A stretch of DNA of 64,000 nucleotides from Actinomycetota bacterium (GCA_004297305.1 SCTR01000006.1:194129-258128), one strand, 5' to 3'; positions 29,323 to 38,184 are shown, numbered from the stretch's first letter. The notes: a model not told the origin generated them from the sequence alone. Made by a program: numbers and translations.

Positions 29323-30255
29323 CTACGGTCGCTTGGGGAACTGCGCGAAGTCCGGCGCGCGGCGCTGCTGGTAGGCGTCACGGCCCTCCTGCGCCTCTTC
29401 GGTGAGGTAGTACAGCAATGTGGCGTCGCCGGCGAACTGTTGCAGCCCAGCCAATCCGTCGTCCGCCGCGTTGTGCGCTGCCTTCAGCATCCGCAGCGCC
29501 AACGGCGAGTGGGCGAGCATGTCGCGGGCCCAGGCGACCGTCTCGGTCTCCAGGTCGGCCAGCGGGACGACGGCGTTCACCAGGCCCCAGTCGTACGCCT
29601 GCTCGGCGCTGTACTGCGCGCAGCGGAACCACACCTCGCGTGCCCGCTTCTGACCGACCTCGCGGGCCAACAGGCCCGAACCGTAACCGCCGTCGAACGA
29701 GCCGACCTTCGGACCGGTCTGCCCGAACCGGGCGTTGTCCGCGGCGATGGTCAGGTCACAACACACGTGCAGCACGTGGCCGCCGCCCACGGCGTAGCCG
29801 GCCACCATCGCGATCACCGGCTTCGGAGTACGCCGGATCTGCACCTGCAGGTCCAGCACGTTGAGCCGGCCGATCCCCTTCGCCGCCACCGCGTCGTCGC
29901 CGAGGTAGCCGTCGTCGCCTCGCACCGACACGTCACCACCGGAACAGAACGCCCAGTCGCCCTGACCGGTCAGCACGATCACCCCGACCCGGTCGTCGTC
30001 GCGCGCGGCGTTGAACGCGTGCATGAGTTCGAACAGCGTCTGCGGCCGGAACGCGTTGCGTAGCTGCGGCCGGTTGATCGTCACCTTGGCGATGCCCGCG
30101 TCGTCACCGGTCGACAGTTCGTAACGGATGTCACGGTAGTCGCCCTCAGCTCGCCACTGCACCGCGGGAACGATGCTCGACCACGACGGATCGGTGGCCG
30201 CAGGGCTGTCGTCCGGTACGACCGGCCGCAACGGGTAACGCGTACGGGTGTCCAT
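29323..30255 (-). CDS. menB: 1,4-dihydroxy-2-naphthoyl-CoA synthase
   Basis: A crotonase-fold enzyme that closes the naphthalene ring from o-succinylbenzoyl-CoA. It has 310 residues, slightly longer than the ~285 of E. coli because of an N-terminal leader. The oxyanion-hole segment [15 protein letters not shown], then [20 protein letters not shown] and [17 protein letters not shown], are diagnostic of MenB among crotonases. It is divergent from menE across a 92-bp gap. Confidence 0.96.
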   Translation of the reverse strand: MDTRTRYPLRPVVPDDSPAATDPSWSSIVPAVQWRAEGDYRDIRYELSTGDDAGIAKVTINRPQLRNAFRPQTLFELMHAFNAARDDDRVGVIVLTGQGDWAFCSGGDVSVRGDDGYLGDDAVAAKGIGRLNVLDLQVQIRRTPKPVIAMVAGYAVGGGHVLHVCCDLTIAADNARFGQTGPKVGSFDGGYGSGLLAREVGQKRAREVWFRCAQYSAEQAYDWGLVNAVVPLADLETETVAWARDMLAHSPLALRMLKAAHNAADDGLAGLQQFAGDATLLYYLTEEAQEGRDAYQQRRAPDFAQFPKRP

Positions 30256-30334
30256 CGGTGGCGTGACGCTCCTCGTGCTGGGCGGGCGGTGGGTGGTCCG
30301 CGCGGCAGGTCGGTCCCGCGCAGGAAGGCCCGCC

Positions 30335-30340
30335 TAGGCT
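30335..30340 (+). promoter_or_regulatory. Possible -10 element for menE, suggesting a leaderless mRNA
   Basis: TAGGCT ends seven bases before the menE ATG at 30348, with no ribosome-binding site between. This would place the first transcribed base at the start codon. The -35 is weak. Confidence 0.45.
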
Positions 30341-30347
30341 AGCCACG

Positions 30348-31583
30348 ATGCCCAGCCGCCCCTTGCTCCGCCTTCCGGTCACCAGCGGGCCGGCGGGTGT
30401 GCGTGCTGTCGCCGCCGCACTCGGTCCCGCGCTGGACGGCAGCGGGCCCGCTCTCGCCCTGCTGCCGGAGGTGTCGCAGGCCGCCCCGCCGGAGTATGTC
30501 GAGGCGGTGACCCGGGCGGTCGACCCGGACAACCCGCTGGACGACGACGAGGTCGCCGTCGTGCTCGCCACCAGCGGGTCCACCGGCTCGCCCAAGGCGG
30601 TGCTGCTCACCGCGGCAGCCCTCGCCGCCACCGCCGACGGGCTGACCCGCCTCTACGGCGAGCCGGCCGCGCACTGGGTCGCGGCACTCCCGGTCACCTC
30701 CGTCGGCGGCCTGCAGGTCCTGGTCCGCGCCGCCCGCGCGGGGACCCACATCGAGCCGGTCGCCTCGGTCGGCGGAGCGCAGCCGTTCACCCCGCACGGG
30801 TTCGTCGCGGCAGCCGACGCGCTCACCGTGCAGGCGCCCGAGGACCCGCTCGCCACGGCCCTGGTACCGACGCAACTGCTGCGGCTGCTCGGGCACCCCG
30901 CCGCCATCACCCGGCTGCAGGGTTTCGCCGCGGTACTGCTCGGGGGCGCCGCGGCGCCACCGAGCCTGCTGGAAGCCGCGCAGTCGCTGGGCATCCGGGT
31001 GATCACGACCTATGGCATGACCGAGACGGCCGGCGGCTGCGTGTACGACGGAACGCCGCTGCCGGGCGTCCAGCTCCGCATCGACGAGGCCGACGACGCC
31101 GGCCACGGCCGCATCGTCATCGGCGGCGACTCCATCGCGCGCGGCTACCGCGGCGATGCCGACCACACCAGGAAGGTGTTCGTGGACGGATGGTTCCGCA
31201 CCGGCGACGTCGGCGTCGTCGATGCCGGCGGACAGTTGCAGGTGATCGGCCGGTTCGACGACATCGTGCAGATCGGCGGGGTCAACGTCGCGGTCGGGGC
31301 GGTCGAGCGGATCATCGCGGACTTCCCCGACGTCGCCGAGGCGGCGGTCGTCGCCGTACCGGATCCCGCCTACGGCGCGCGGCTGGTGGCCTATCTGGTC
31401 CGGCGGCCGGACGCCCGGCTGGACGAGGCACGCCGCGGCGAGCTGCTGGAGTCGGTGCGGGCCGCGCTCGGTCCCGCCGCAGTGCCGCGCCTGGTGCGGC
31501 TGCTGGATTCCTTGCCGCAGTTGCCCTCCGGGAAGGTCGACCGGGCGGGGCTGCGGGTCCGCGCGCACCGGGAGAGCCGGTGA
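30348..31583 (+). CDS. menE: o-succinylbenzoate-CoA ligase
   Basis: An AMP-forming ligase that activates o-succinylbenzoate with CoA. It has 411 residues, short for the superfamily but usual for actinobacterial MenE, which lack part of the N-terminal domain. The phosphate loop is LATSGSTGSPKAVLLT near residue 75. TYGMTETAGGCVYDGTPL is the A5 motif, GWFRTGDVG the A7 motif, and LPSGKVDRAG the A10 motif with the catalytic Lys. It is coupled to menA by a GTGA overlap. Confidence 0.93.
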   Translation: MPSRPLLRLPVTSGPAGVRAVAAALGPALDGSGPALALLPEVSQAAPPEYVEAVTRAVDPDNPLDDDEVAVVLATSGSTGSPKAVLLTAAALAATADGLTRLYGEPAAHWVAALPVTSVGGLQVLVRAARAGTHIEPVASVGGAQPFTPHGFVAAADALTVQAPEDPLATALVPTQLLRLLGHPAAITRLQGFAAVLLGGAAAPPSLLEAAQSLGIRVITTYGMTETAGGCVYDGTPLPGVQLRIDEADDAGHGRIVIGGDSIARGYRGDADHTRKVFVDGWFRTGDVGVVDAGGQLQVIGRFDDIVQIGGVNVAVGAVERIIADFPDVAEAAVVAVPDPAYGARLVAYLVRRPDARLDEARRGELLESVRAALGPAAVPRLVRLLDSLPQLPSGKVDRAGLRVRAHRESR

Positions 31584-32479
31584 CCGCGGCGGCGGCGTAC
31601 CCGACACCCACTGCGGCGCAATGGGTGCAGGGCGCCCGGCCCCGCACGCTGTCCGCAGCGGTGTCCCCGGTCGCCGTGGGGACCGGGCTGGCGGCGTTCG
31701 CCGACAGCGTCGGCTGGGTGCGTGCGCTGCTGGCGCTGGTGGTCTCCCTCGCACTGCAGGTCGGGGTCAACTACGCCAACGACTACAGCGACGGCGTGCG
31801 CGGCACCGACACCGCGCGGGTCGGTCCCGTGCGGCTGGTCGGCCAAGGCCTGGCCCGTCCGGTCGCGGTACGCCGGGCGGCGTACGCCGCGTTCGCCGTG
31901 GCCGCCGCCGCCGGCCTCGCCCTGGTGCTCCTGACCGGCGCCTGGTGGCTGCTCGTCGTGGGTGCCGCCGCGATCGCGGCGGCCTGGTTCTACACCGGCG
32001 GCCCACGTCCCTACGGGTACACCGGCCTCGGCGAGGTCTTCGTCTTCGTGTTCTTCGGCGTCGTCGCGGTCGTCGGCACGGCGTACGTGCAGACGCTCAC
32101 GCTGCGGTGGACCGACCTGCTCGCGGCGGTCCCGGTCGGACTGCTCGCGTGCGCCCTGCTGGTGGCCAACAACCTGCGGGACATCCCGGGCGACACGGTG
32201 TCCGGCAAGCGAACCGTTGCGGTCCGCCTCGGCGACCGCGGGACCCGGCGGCTGTACACGGCGATCGTCGTCGCGGCGTTCGCGGGCGTCGTCGCGCTGG
32301 CAGCCGCGACGACGTGGTGGGCGTTGCTGGCGCTGGCCGCCGCGGTGGTCGCCGTACGACCGGTCCGGGTGGTCACCGCCGGAGCCGTCGGCCGGGACCT
32401 GGTCCCGGTGCTGAAGGACTCCGGCCTGTTGCAGTTGACGTGCTGCCTGCTGCTGGCGCTCGGACTGGCGTTGGGCTGA
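31580..32479 (+). CDS. menA: 1,4-dihydroxy-2-naphthoate polyprenyltransferase
   Basis: A UbiA-family integral membrane enzyme that attaches the polyprenyl tail to dihydroxynaphthoate. It has 299 residues from a GTG overlapping the menE stop. The two Asp-rich prenyl-diphosphate motifs are NYANDYSDGVRGTD near residue 60 and NNLRDIPGDTVSGKRTVAVR near residue 200. Eight or nine transmembrane helices are evident. The family opening WVQGARPRTLSAAVSPVAVG is intact. A strong hairpin follows the stop. Confidence 0.96.
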   Translation: MTAAAAYPTPTAAQWVQGARPRTLSAAVSPVAVGTGLAAFADSVGWVRALLALVVSLALQVGVNYANDYSDGVRGTDTARVGPVRLVGQGLARPVAVRRAAYAAFAVAAAAGLALVLLTGAWWLLVVGAAAIAAAWFYTGGPRPYGYTGLGEVFVFVFFGVVAVVGTAYVQTLTLRWTDLLAAVPVGLLACALLVANNLRDIPGDTVSGKRTVAVRLGDRGTRRLYTAIVVAAFAGVVALAAATTWWALLALAAAVVAVRPVRVVTAGAVGRDLVPVLKDSGLLQLTCCLLLALGLALG

Positions 32480-32498
32480 CCGGCGACGGCGGCCGGCT

Positions 32499-32524
32499 CG
32501 GGCCGACCGGTTGCGGTCGGCCCG
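32499..32524. terminator. Terminator hairpin between menA and the DUF4229 gene
   Basis: Perfect 10-bp arms CGGGCCGACC and GGTCGGCCCG around a six-base loop, 20 bp after the menA stop in a convergent gap. It can serve both strands. Confidence 0.7.
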
Positions 32525-32543
32525 CTGCGGTGACCAGCGGCCG

Positions 32544-32888
32544 TCAGTCGTCGTCCTCGGTCCGCTTGCCCTCCTCGATACGGCGGTTCAGCCGGCCGAA
32601 GAACCCGCCGACCGTCGCGCCCATCGCCTCACGCTGCCGGTCCAGCACGAAGTAGCTGATGACGCCGGACGCCACCAAGGCGATGGCCAGGGCGAGTACC
32701 CCGCGCAGCGGCGTCAGGAGGTACAGCAGCAGCCACGCCACGACCAGGATCACGATGCGCCACACCGTGTATCGCACGATGGCGGTCCCCGCGCCGGCCG
32801 CCGGCTGCGGGCGGTCCTGTCCGGTGACCGGCTGACTGGGCTCGGCAGGCGACGACCCGGTCGAGCCGGGCTCGGGGAGGTCGGTCAC
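32544..32888 (-). CDS. DUF4229 family membrane protein
   Basis: Function unknown. It has 114 residues from a GTG at 32886-32888 (MTDLPEPGSTGSS). A ~35-residue Pro/Ser-rich leader is followed by two transmembrane helices (VWRIVILVVAWLLLYLL and GVLALAIALVASGVISYFVL) and a short charged tail ending RTEDDD. The arrangement, with LDRQREAM after the second helix, is the DUF4229 pattern that recurs beside men/ccs genes in actinobacteria. Confidence 0.8.
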   Translation of the reverse strand: MTDLPEPGSTGSSPAEPSQPVTGQDRPQPAAGAGTAIVRYTVWRIVILVVAWLLLYLLTPLRGVLALAIALVASGVISYFVLDRQREAMGATVGGFFGRLNRRIEEGKRTEDDD

Positions 32889-32983
32889 GCCGCTACGGTA
32901 CGGCGGACGCCGGTGAGCTCGGACGTGGGCCACGATGGCCGGCCGCGGGGTTACCCTGGGGCCTCGACGGAAGCGAGCGTCAG

Positions 32984-33337
32984 ATGAGGGTCCTGCTGTA
33001 CCTGGTCGTACTCGGGCTCACGGTGTACGCCCTGATCGACGTCATCCGCGCCCCACGGCCTGCGATTCGCGCGCTGCCCAAGGCCATGTGGGTGATCATC
33101 GTCCTGGTCCTCGTCGTGGTCGGCCCGGTCGCCTGGTTCGCCTGGGGACGCCCGGTCCGGACGCGGCCCGCGGGCCCGCCTGGACCGTTCGGCCTCGGCG
33201 GTCGCCGCCGGCGGCCGTTGCCGCCGGACGACGACCCGGATTTCATGCGCGCCCTGGACGACGAGACCTGGCGCCGGCGGATGGAAGAACGCCGGCGGGG
33301 GACGTCCGGGTCCTCGGAGACCGACGGCTCGTCCTGA
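32984..33337 (+). CDS. PLDc_N (phospholipase D nuclease N-terminal-like) membrane protein
   Basis: Function unknown. A 117-residue protein with two N-terminal helices, MRVLLYLVVLGLTVYALIDV and WVIIVLVLVVVGPVAWFAWG, the PLDc_N arrangement. A long charged cytoplasmic tail follows with PPDDDPDFMRALDDETWRRR. No catalytic HKD motif is present; family members of this size never have it. A possible -10 (TACCCT) lies 27 bases before the ATG. Confidence 0.8.
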   Translation: MRVLLYLVVLGLTVYALIDVIRAPRPAIRALPKAMWVIIVLVLVVVGPVAWFAWGRPVRTRPAGPPGPFGLGGRRRRPLPPDDDPDFMRALDDETWRRRMEERRRGTSGSSETDGSS

Positions 33338-33385
33338 CGCGCAATGCGGCGAAGGATGAATCGCCGATGACGCTAGCGGTCGCCT

Positions 33386-34597
33386 TCACGAGCGAAGGGC
33401 TTCGACCGGCTCCCACCTCGCCGCCCGCAGCGCCGGATAGAGCCCGGCGGCAAGCCCAGCGACGAGGCCGACTAGGGGGCCGACGAGGGCGACCAGGGGC
33501 GGCAAGACCGCAGTCCAGTCGCGAAGGATGCAAACCAGGACCACGCTGACTGTGCCTAGTGATGTGCCAACAAGTCCGCCGAATGCGCCGAGGATCGCGC
33601 TCTCCAGAATGAATTGCAGGGCGATGTGGCCGGGTCGGGCGCCAAGCGCCCGGCGCAAGCCGATTTCAGCCCGTCGCTCAAGGACCGATGCCAGCGTGGT
33701 ATTGGCGATTCCAAACACGCCGACGATTAGGCAAACACCAGCCAGCACCGCGAAGAGAGCCCCCAGGTCTGCATCGAGCTGGCTGCGCAGGCCGCGAGGA
33801 TCGGCCGGAAGAACGACATTAAAGAGATCCGGGGCGTCGGGTCGCAAAGCAGCTGTTAGTTGCGCTCCAACTACGGCGGTCGCGCCCACGGCTGTCTGCA
33901 CGTACATCGTCGCCGCGTCGCCTGGGTCGTACCCCGGCCAATAGGTGCGGGCAGCGGCCGATGGGATCATGATGCGGCTGAGCATCTCGGGGTGCCGGCG
34001 GGTGTCGGCCAGCACACCGACGACGACGAAATTCATGCCCTCTATTCGAATCGTTATGCCGGGCACAATCGAAGCGATCCCCAGTTGGCGGGCAGCCCCG
34101 ATACCCACCACGGCAACGCGCGCGCCCCGGGCCTCAGCGAACCAGTCGTATGCGCGACCGACGTGCAGCGACGCACCCGCCTCGCCGAACAGTCCCGGAG
34201 TAGCAGCACTTACCACGATCTGAGCAGTATTCCCAGGGCCATCGACGCCTTGCGGCAGCGCTGACACGGCAAGACCTTCGCTGTCGCGGACTGGCCAGGT
34301 CACTCCGGAAGCGGTCACTCCTTCAATGGAACCTGCACGGACGTCGGCGTCCAGACCGAACGTCTCGCCCTTCGTTCCCGGCAGCGGCTGGACTCGGATC
34401 TCGGTAGAAGCCAGGGCGTCGAATCGCTCACTGACGCGAGCCTGTGCGGAGGCGGTCAAGCCTAGTACCGCCGTCAACACACCGACTCCCAACACCGTAG
34501 CGGCTGAGGTCAACGTAGCGCGGGCGGGCCGCGCAGCTACTGCAGCTACCGCTTCTGCTGCAATGGTGAGCTTTCGGACGCCCCCGCTACGAGTCAC
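33386..34597 (-). CDS. ABC transporter permease, MacB/FtsX type
   Basis: The membrane half of a MacB-like exporter that works mechanically on periplasmic or extracytoplasmic substrates. It has 403 residues from a GTG overlapping the ATPase stop. One helix sits at ~residues 28-52, followed by a large extracytoplasmic core (~55-265). Three C-terminal helices follow (LFAVLAGVCLIVGVFGIANT, the ILGAFGGLVGTSLG stretch, and LVGLVAGLAAGLYPALRAAR). VLERRAEIGLRRALGA is the typical coupling motif. It is the last gene of a five-gene unit. GC is lower than in the core genes. Confidence 0.92.
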   Translation of the reverse strand: MTRSGGVRKLTIAAEAVAAVAARPARATLTSAATVLGVGVLTAVLGLTASAQARVSERFDALASTEIRVQPLPGTKGETFGLDADVRAGSIEGVTASGVTWPVRDSEGLAVSALPQGVDGPGNTAQIVVSAATPGLFGEAGASLHVGRAYDWFAEARGARVAVVGIGAARQLGIASIVPGITIRIEGMNFVVVGVLADTRRHPEMLSRIMIPSAAARTYWPGYDPGDAATMYVQTAVGATAVVGAQLTAALRPDAPDLFNVVLPADPRGLRSQLDADLGALFAVLAGVCLIVGVFGIANTTLASVLERRAEIGLRRALGARPGHIALQFILESAILGAFGGLVGTSLGTVSVVLVCILRDWTAVLPPLVALVGPLVGLVAGLAAGLYPALRAARWEPVEALRS

Positions 34598-35261
34598 GGA
34601 CTACACCGTCGTGAATCGTGATCCGCTGTCCGCCGATACTCGCGATTGTCGAATCGTGCGTAACGATCACCACCGTCGTGCCCTCACGCTGCAGGCTGGA
34701 AAGCAACTCCAAGATCCCAGCGGCAGTCATCGAGTCGAGGTTTCCGGTCGGTTCGTCGCACAATACCAAGGCCGGATCTGAAGCAATGGCACGGGCAATG
34801 GCCACTCGCTGCCGCTGCCCTCCCGACAAGTTCCGTACCGGATCGTAGGCACGAGATCCCAGGCCGACCCTATCAAGTGCTCGCGCTGCCGCCTGCCTGC
34901 GAGCCCGGCGCGCAACGCCCGCATAGAGCCCACTCATCATGACGTTGTCAAGCAGAGAATGATACCCGACAAGGTGGTATGACTGGAAGACGAATCCGAT
35001 GCTGCGAGCTCGCAGCACCGAGCGCTCCCGCTCCGACATTTCGGCCACGTTTAAGCCATTGATGCAGATGCGGCCGGTGGTCGGTCGATCCAGCAGGCCA
35101 GCGATGTTGAGAAATGTGGATTTTCCAGAACCTGACGGTCCGACGACGGTGACCATGCCCCCGGCCTCGACCCGCAGATCGAATGGATGAAGTGCATGTA
35201 GCGAGGGTGGCCCAACGTAGCTGCGCGAAACCCCGACAAATTCCAAGGCCGGCAGCATCAC
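34587..35261 (-). CDS. ABC transporter ATP-binding protein, MacB/LolD type
   Basis: The ATPase of the exporter, 224 residues. The Walker A motif is GPSGSGKST, the signature is LSGGQRQRVAIARA, Walker B is ALVLCDEPTGNLDS and the switch His is in VTHDS. The Q-loop is FVFQSYHL. The DEPTGNLDS sequence places it in the MacB/LolD/FtsE class that pairs with FtsX-like permeases. It lies 13 bp after the adaptor gene. Confidence 0.95.
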   Translation of the reverse strand: MMLPALEFVGVSRSYVGPPSLHALHPFDLRVEAGGMVTVVGPSGSGKSTFLNIAGLLDRPTTGRICINGLNVAEMSERERSVLRARSIGFVFQSYHLVGYHSLLDNVMMSGLYAGVARRARRQAAARALDRVGLGSRAYDPVRNLSGGQRQRVAIARAIASDPALVLCDEPTGNLDSMTAAGILELLSSLQREGTTVVIVTHDSTIASIGGQRITIHDGVVRDS

Positions 35262-35274
35262 TCTACCCTTGCTG

Positions 35275-36690
35275 TCATGGCGAACTATTCGGTTTGAACC
35301 CTTGCCTGTTGTCGATCGCCGAGGCCCCGCTCAAGCCGACTACGACCTTGTCCCCGCGCTCCAGAGTAGCGCCGTCTTGAGGTATCACCTCGACGTAGCC
35401 GTCAGCGACAAGACCCGCAACCACCTTGACCCGTCGCTGATCGCCGACAGATCCCACGACAACGACAAAAGCAGCACCGTCGACGTCTGCATGCACACCA
35501 GCTACCGGGACTACCAGCGCCTCGCCACTTGTGTGCTGCGTGGTAACAACGAGCCGGACCTTCGTGCCTACCATCGCGGCCGGGATCGGTTCGTCAAGGC
35601 GAGCAGCAACGATATGCGACTGCTCTGTTTCCTTGTCCCCTGGCGCATTGTCACGGTCGGCTGCGGACGCCGTCGTCAGCCCTACCACGTGTGCTGGGCG
35701 GTCACCGTCGTCGAGTATGGCCGTTGCAGGCGCGCCGACCACGATATCCCCCACATCAGCGGCACTTCCGGCGGCCCGAACCGACGGCTCGCCGCTGAAC
35801 AAGCGCAGAGCGGGCGTTCCGGCGGTGCCACCGACCGCCGTGACGATCTCGCGAACCGTGCCAGGCAAACTCGGGATGTAGACCGCGGAGCTGGCCGGCA
35901 TTGCGTATCCCCTGGCACGCTGCGCCGCCCGGTATGCCTCCAACGCATCATGTGCAGCACGCCTCGCGCCGGCAAGGCTCGACCGTGCTGCGCTGTCTGC
36001 CGCAGCATCGCCGCCGCCAACGCCTAGGGCGGCTCGGGCCTCCCGGAGTGCCCGTCGGGTGTCTGCGAGGTTGCGGGCGGCAGCACGCTGTGCGTCGGCT
36101 CCGACCTCGCGAGGCACGTAGCCCCTCGACTGAAAGAGCCGTCGCACGGCAGCCGAGGTAGACGTGCCGTAGTCCCCAGGGAGATCAGTCGTCGGAAAAC
36201 CCGCAGCCGCCAACGCGAGCTGCAGGCGGTTGACGTCGGCGCCCACGGAGCCAGGCGCCAGGTCGCGGTAGGCAGGTACTCGCCCGAGCAAGGCAAACAC
36301 CGGCTCACCCGAAACTTCGAGCACTACGTCTGCGCCGCGGACCTTGTCACCGATCGCTAGCGGGATCGCGGTAACGATGGACCGTGTGGACGTGCCGGCG
36401 ACGTCCATCTCGGGTGTGGTGACAGTGGTCTCGGATCCGGCGACCAGTTCACCCTCAAGACTTACGGTGGCCGACAGGACTCGCCGATCAACGACAGACG
36501 TCAGAGTGGTGAGCGCCGGGGGTGCTGTCTCGGCCAAGATCTGGGCGGGTGACTTGACGAGGCGACCCGCGACGAAACCGGCTCCCAGTACTGCCACGGC
36601 ACAAACAACCAAGACTATGAAGCTCCGGCTCCGCGAGCCACCCGAGCGTCGAAGGTCACTGGCGGCCGCAGGTCCCGGCCTGTCAGCCAC
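35275..36690 (-). CDS. Membrane-anchored adaptor with peptidoglycan-binding domain (HlyD/MacA-like)
   Basis: The probable adaptor of the ABC exporter. It has 471 residues with an N-terminal helix SFIVLVVCAVAVLGAGFVAG at ~24-43. A peptidoglycan-binding-1 repeat (GSVGADVNRLQLALAAAGFP with YGTSTSAAVRRLFQSRGY) is near 145-195, an Ala/Arg-rich helical hairpin near 200-250, and beta-barrel segments to the end, as in MacA/HlyD proteins. In monoderm actinobacteria it could tie the exporter to the cell wall instead of to an outer-membrane channel. It follows the lipoprotein gene after 33 bp. Confidence 0.85.
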   Translation of the reverse strand: MADRPGPAAASDLRRSGGSRSRSFIVLVVCAVAVLGAGFVAGRLVKSPAQILAETAPPALTTLTSVVDRRVLSATVSLEGELVAGSETTVTTPEMDVAGTSTRSIVTAIPLAIGDKVRGADVVLEVSGEPVFALLGRVPAYRDLAPGSVGADVNRLQLALAAAGFPTTDLPGDYGTSTSAAVRRLFQSRGYVPREVGADAQRAAARNLADTRRALREARAALGVGGGDAAADSAARSSLAGARRAAHDALEAYRAAQRARGYAMPASSAVYIPSLPGTVREIVTAVGGTAGTPALRLFSGEPSVRAAGSAADVGDIVVGAPATAILDDGDRPAHVVGLTTASAADRDNAPGDKETEQSHIVAARLDEPIPAAMVGTKVRLVVTTQHTSGEALVVPVAGVHADVDGAAFVVVVGSVGDQRRVKVVAGLVADGYVEVIPQDGATLERGDKVVVGLSGASAIDNRQGFKPNSSP

Positions 36691-36723
36691 TACGCTGACA
36701 CCAATCCTTGAACATTGCGTCGC

Positions 36724-37671
36724 CTAGCCCTCGGCTACCAAGCGGCGAGCATTGTCGAGCATTGCCTCAGCGATGCGGCGGAACTCCCGGATCTCGGGCT
36801 CGTGCGCGTCGATCACGCGTTGCTGATACGTCGACTCGACAAAGGTCCATACGCCCAGATAGTTCGTCTCGAACTTGCAGCTGACGTCGGCGGTTGCGGT
36901 TCGGACTTGCTCATCAGAGGGTGGTTTCTTGAAGTCGAATGATCGGATCGCGTCGAGCCGGGTCGCGAATTTGAACCCTTTGTGCCGCATGCATTCAGAC
37001 CAAGCCGCCTCAACGTCAAGCGTCCGCTGGTCTGCCAGCGAGCTAGCGTAACCCTCTGCCATGAGACGCCCGATGAGCTGGCGGTCGAGAACGTCGGCTC
37101 CCGATAGGCTGCCCGGCCGACGTAGACAACCCTTTTCGGGCAATCGATGACCATCCGCATCCACAGGAACCTGCGCAAGGTCAGATCCATCGGGGTTTGC
37201 TCCGTAGCTAACCTGATACTCGCGCAGAGAGGGTTTCCAGTCGTTCGCCTTGTACTCGTCTCGCGAATTTTCTGTCGACGGCGAATATACTCCATAACCC
37301 ACGCTTTGCGCTGTCGCCAGATCAGCCAAGCCGTACCGAGTGGTCACGTCGTATGCTGCGGCTCGCTCACTCGGAAGGTGCGGATAAGTCGAATCGACAC
37401 CAAACCGTGCCGTACACCGACGCATTAGCACGTCGTAGCCGTCGTGGATAGTGGCTTCGTCGTCAGCCGTCAGATCGAGACTAACCAGCGGCAGGCGGAT
37501 GTCGGCACGCTTCGTGATGATCGGGATCGACTCTGTGGAACCAGGCAGAATGGTCGTTCCGACAACTGTGCCCGATGACGGTATGTCTTTCACGACGTCA
37601 GACGAGCAGGAGGACAGTGGGACGGTCAGTCCAACAACAAGCGTGAAGACTACCAAAATTTGCTTTCTCAT
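36724..37671 (-). CDS. Putative lipoprotein of the ABC cassette, unknown function
   Basis: A 315-residue protein from the ATG at 37669-37671. The signal ends in the lipobox LSSC with Cys22. The mature part has no domain I can name, but it has spaced Cys residues in CTARFG, KGCLRRPG, WSECMRHKGF and VSCKFETNYLGVW. The alternation of Cys and aromatic residues suggests a disulfide-stabilised fold. Proteins of this look often sit beside FtsX-type ABC transporters in actinobacteria. A role in substrate capture or sensing is only inferred. GC is about 55% by eye. Confidence 0.75.
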   Translation of the reverse strand: MRKQILVVFTLVVGLTVPLSSCSSDVVKDIPSSGTVVGTTILPGSTESIPIITKRADIRLPLVSLDLTADDEATIHDGYDVLMRRCTARFGVDSTYPHLPSERAAAYDVTTRYGLADLATAQSVGYGVYSPSTENSRDEYKANDWKPSLREYQVSYGANPDGSDLAQVPVDADGHRLPEKGCLRRPGSLSGADVLDRQLIGRLMAEGYASSLADQRTLDVEAAWSECMRHKGFKFATRLDAIRSFDFKKPPSDEQVRTATADVSCKFETNYLGVWTFVESTYQQRVIDAHEPEIREFRRIAEAMLDNARRLVAEG

Positions 37672-37749
37672 GAAGCCCCTGACTCGTCCCACCGACTCCA
37701 ACACGCGACGCCTAGAACACCGAACTAGCAGCCAGCCGAGAACTACCAG

Positions 37750-38184
37750 CTAGCTGACCTTGAACGACTCGACGTTACGATTGAACGTCGCGCTCATCTG
37801 CACGATGTTGTTTCCCGAGTTCTGCCAGGTCGACGGAGTTCCGCCGTAGTTTGTGCTCGTGAAGAACTTCACGTCGCAGCCGTTGAAGTCTCTCCACGCC
37901 GTTCCTTGGTTGTTCCAGTTTCCGGCAGTCGGACTGAAGTTCAGTGTGGGATATGAAACATCGACGTCGTTGGTAGTCGCCGTGCAGTCAAACGAGTAGA
38001 AGCTAAATGCCGTTCCACTGGCGTCGGCGTTGTAGTAAATGCGCAACTTGAGATTGGTATATGGCACTGTATTGAGAACTGTGTCAACTGGAGGCGCCGC
38101 CATGGCGGGGAGCGACAGAGCACTCATTGCAATGAATGATGCGGCAGCAACCGGTGCGATAAACACCTTACGCGGTGAAAACAT
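37750..38184 (-). CDS. Small secreted protein, beta/gamma-crystallin or protease-inhibitor-I36-like
   Basis: A 144-residue protein from the ATG at 38182-38184, with GGGAGG ten bases upstream. A signal peptide (KVFIAPVAAASFIAMSALSL, cut near AMAAPP, ~residue 30) is clear. The mature ~110 residues are rich in Asn, Thr, Ser and Tyr. The segment CDVKFFTSTNYGGTPSTW, then NRNVESFKVS, resembles the Greek-key repeat of beta/gamma-crystallin-like inhibitors of Streptomyces. There are two Cys residues, in FDCTATT and NGCDVK. The function is unknown: it might be a cargo of the exporter, an inhibitor or a cell-wall protein. GC is near 50%, far below the core genes. Confidence 0.75.
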   Translation of the reverse strand: MFSPRKVFIAPVAAASFIAMSALSLPAMAAPPVDTVLNTVPYTNLKLRIYYNADASGTAFSFYSFDCTATTNDVDVSYPTLNFSPTAGNWNNQGTAWRDFNGCDVKFFTSTNYGGTPSTWQNSGNNIVQMSATFNRNVESFKVS

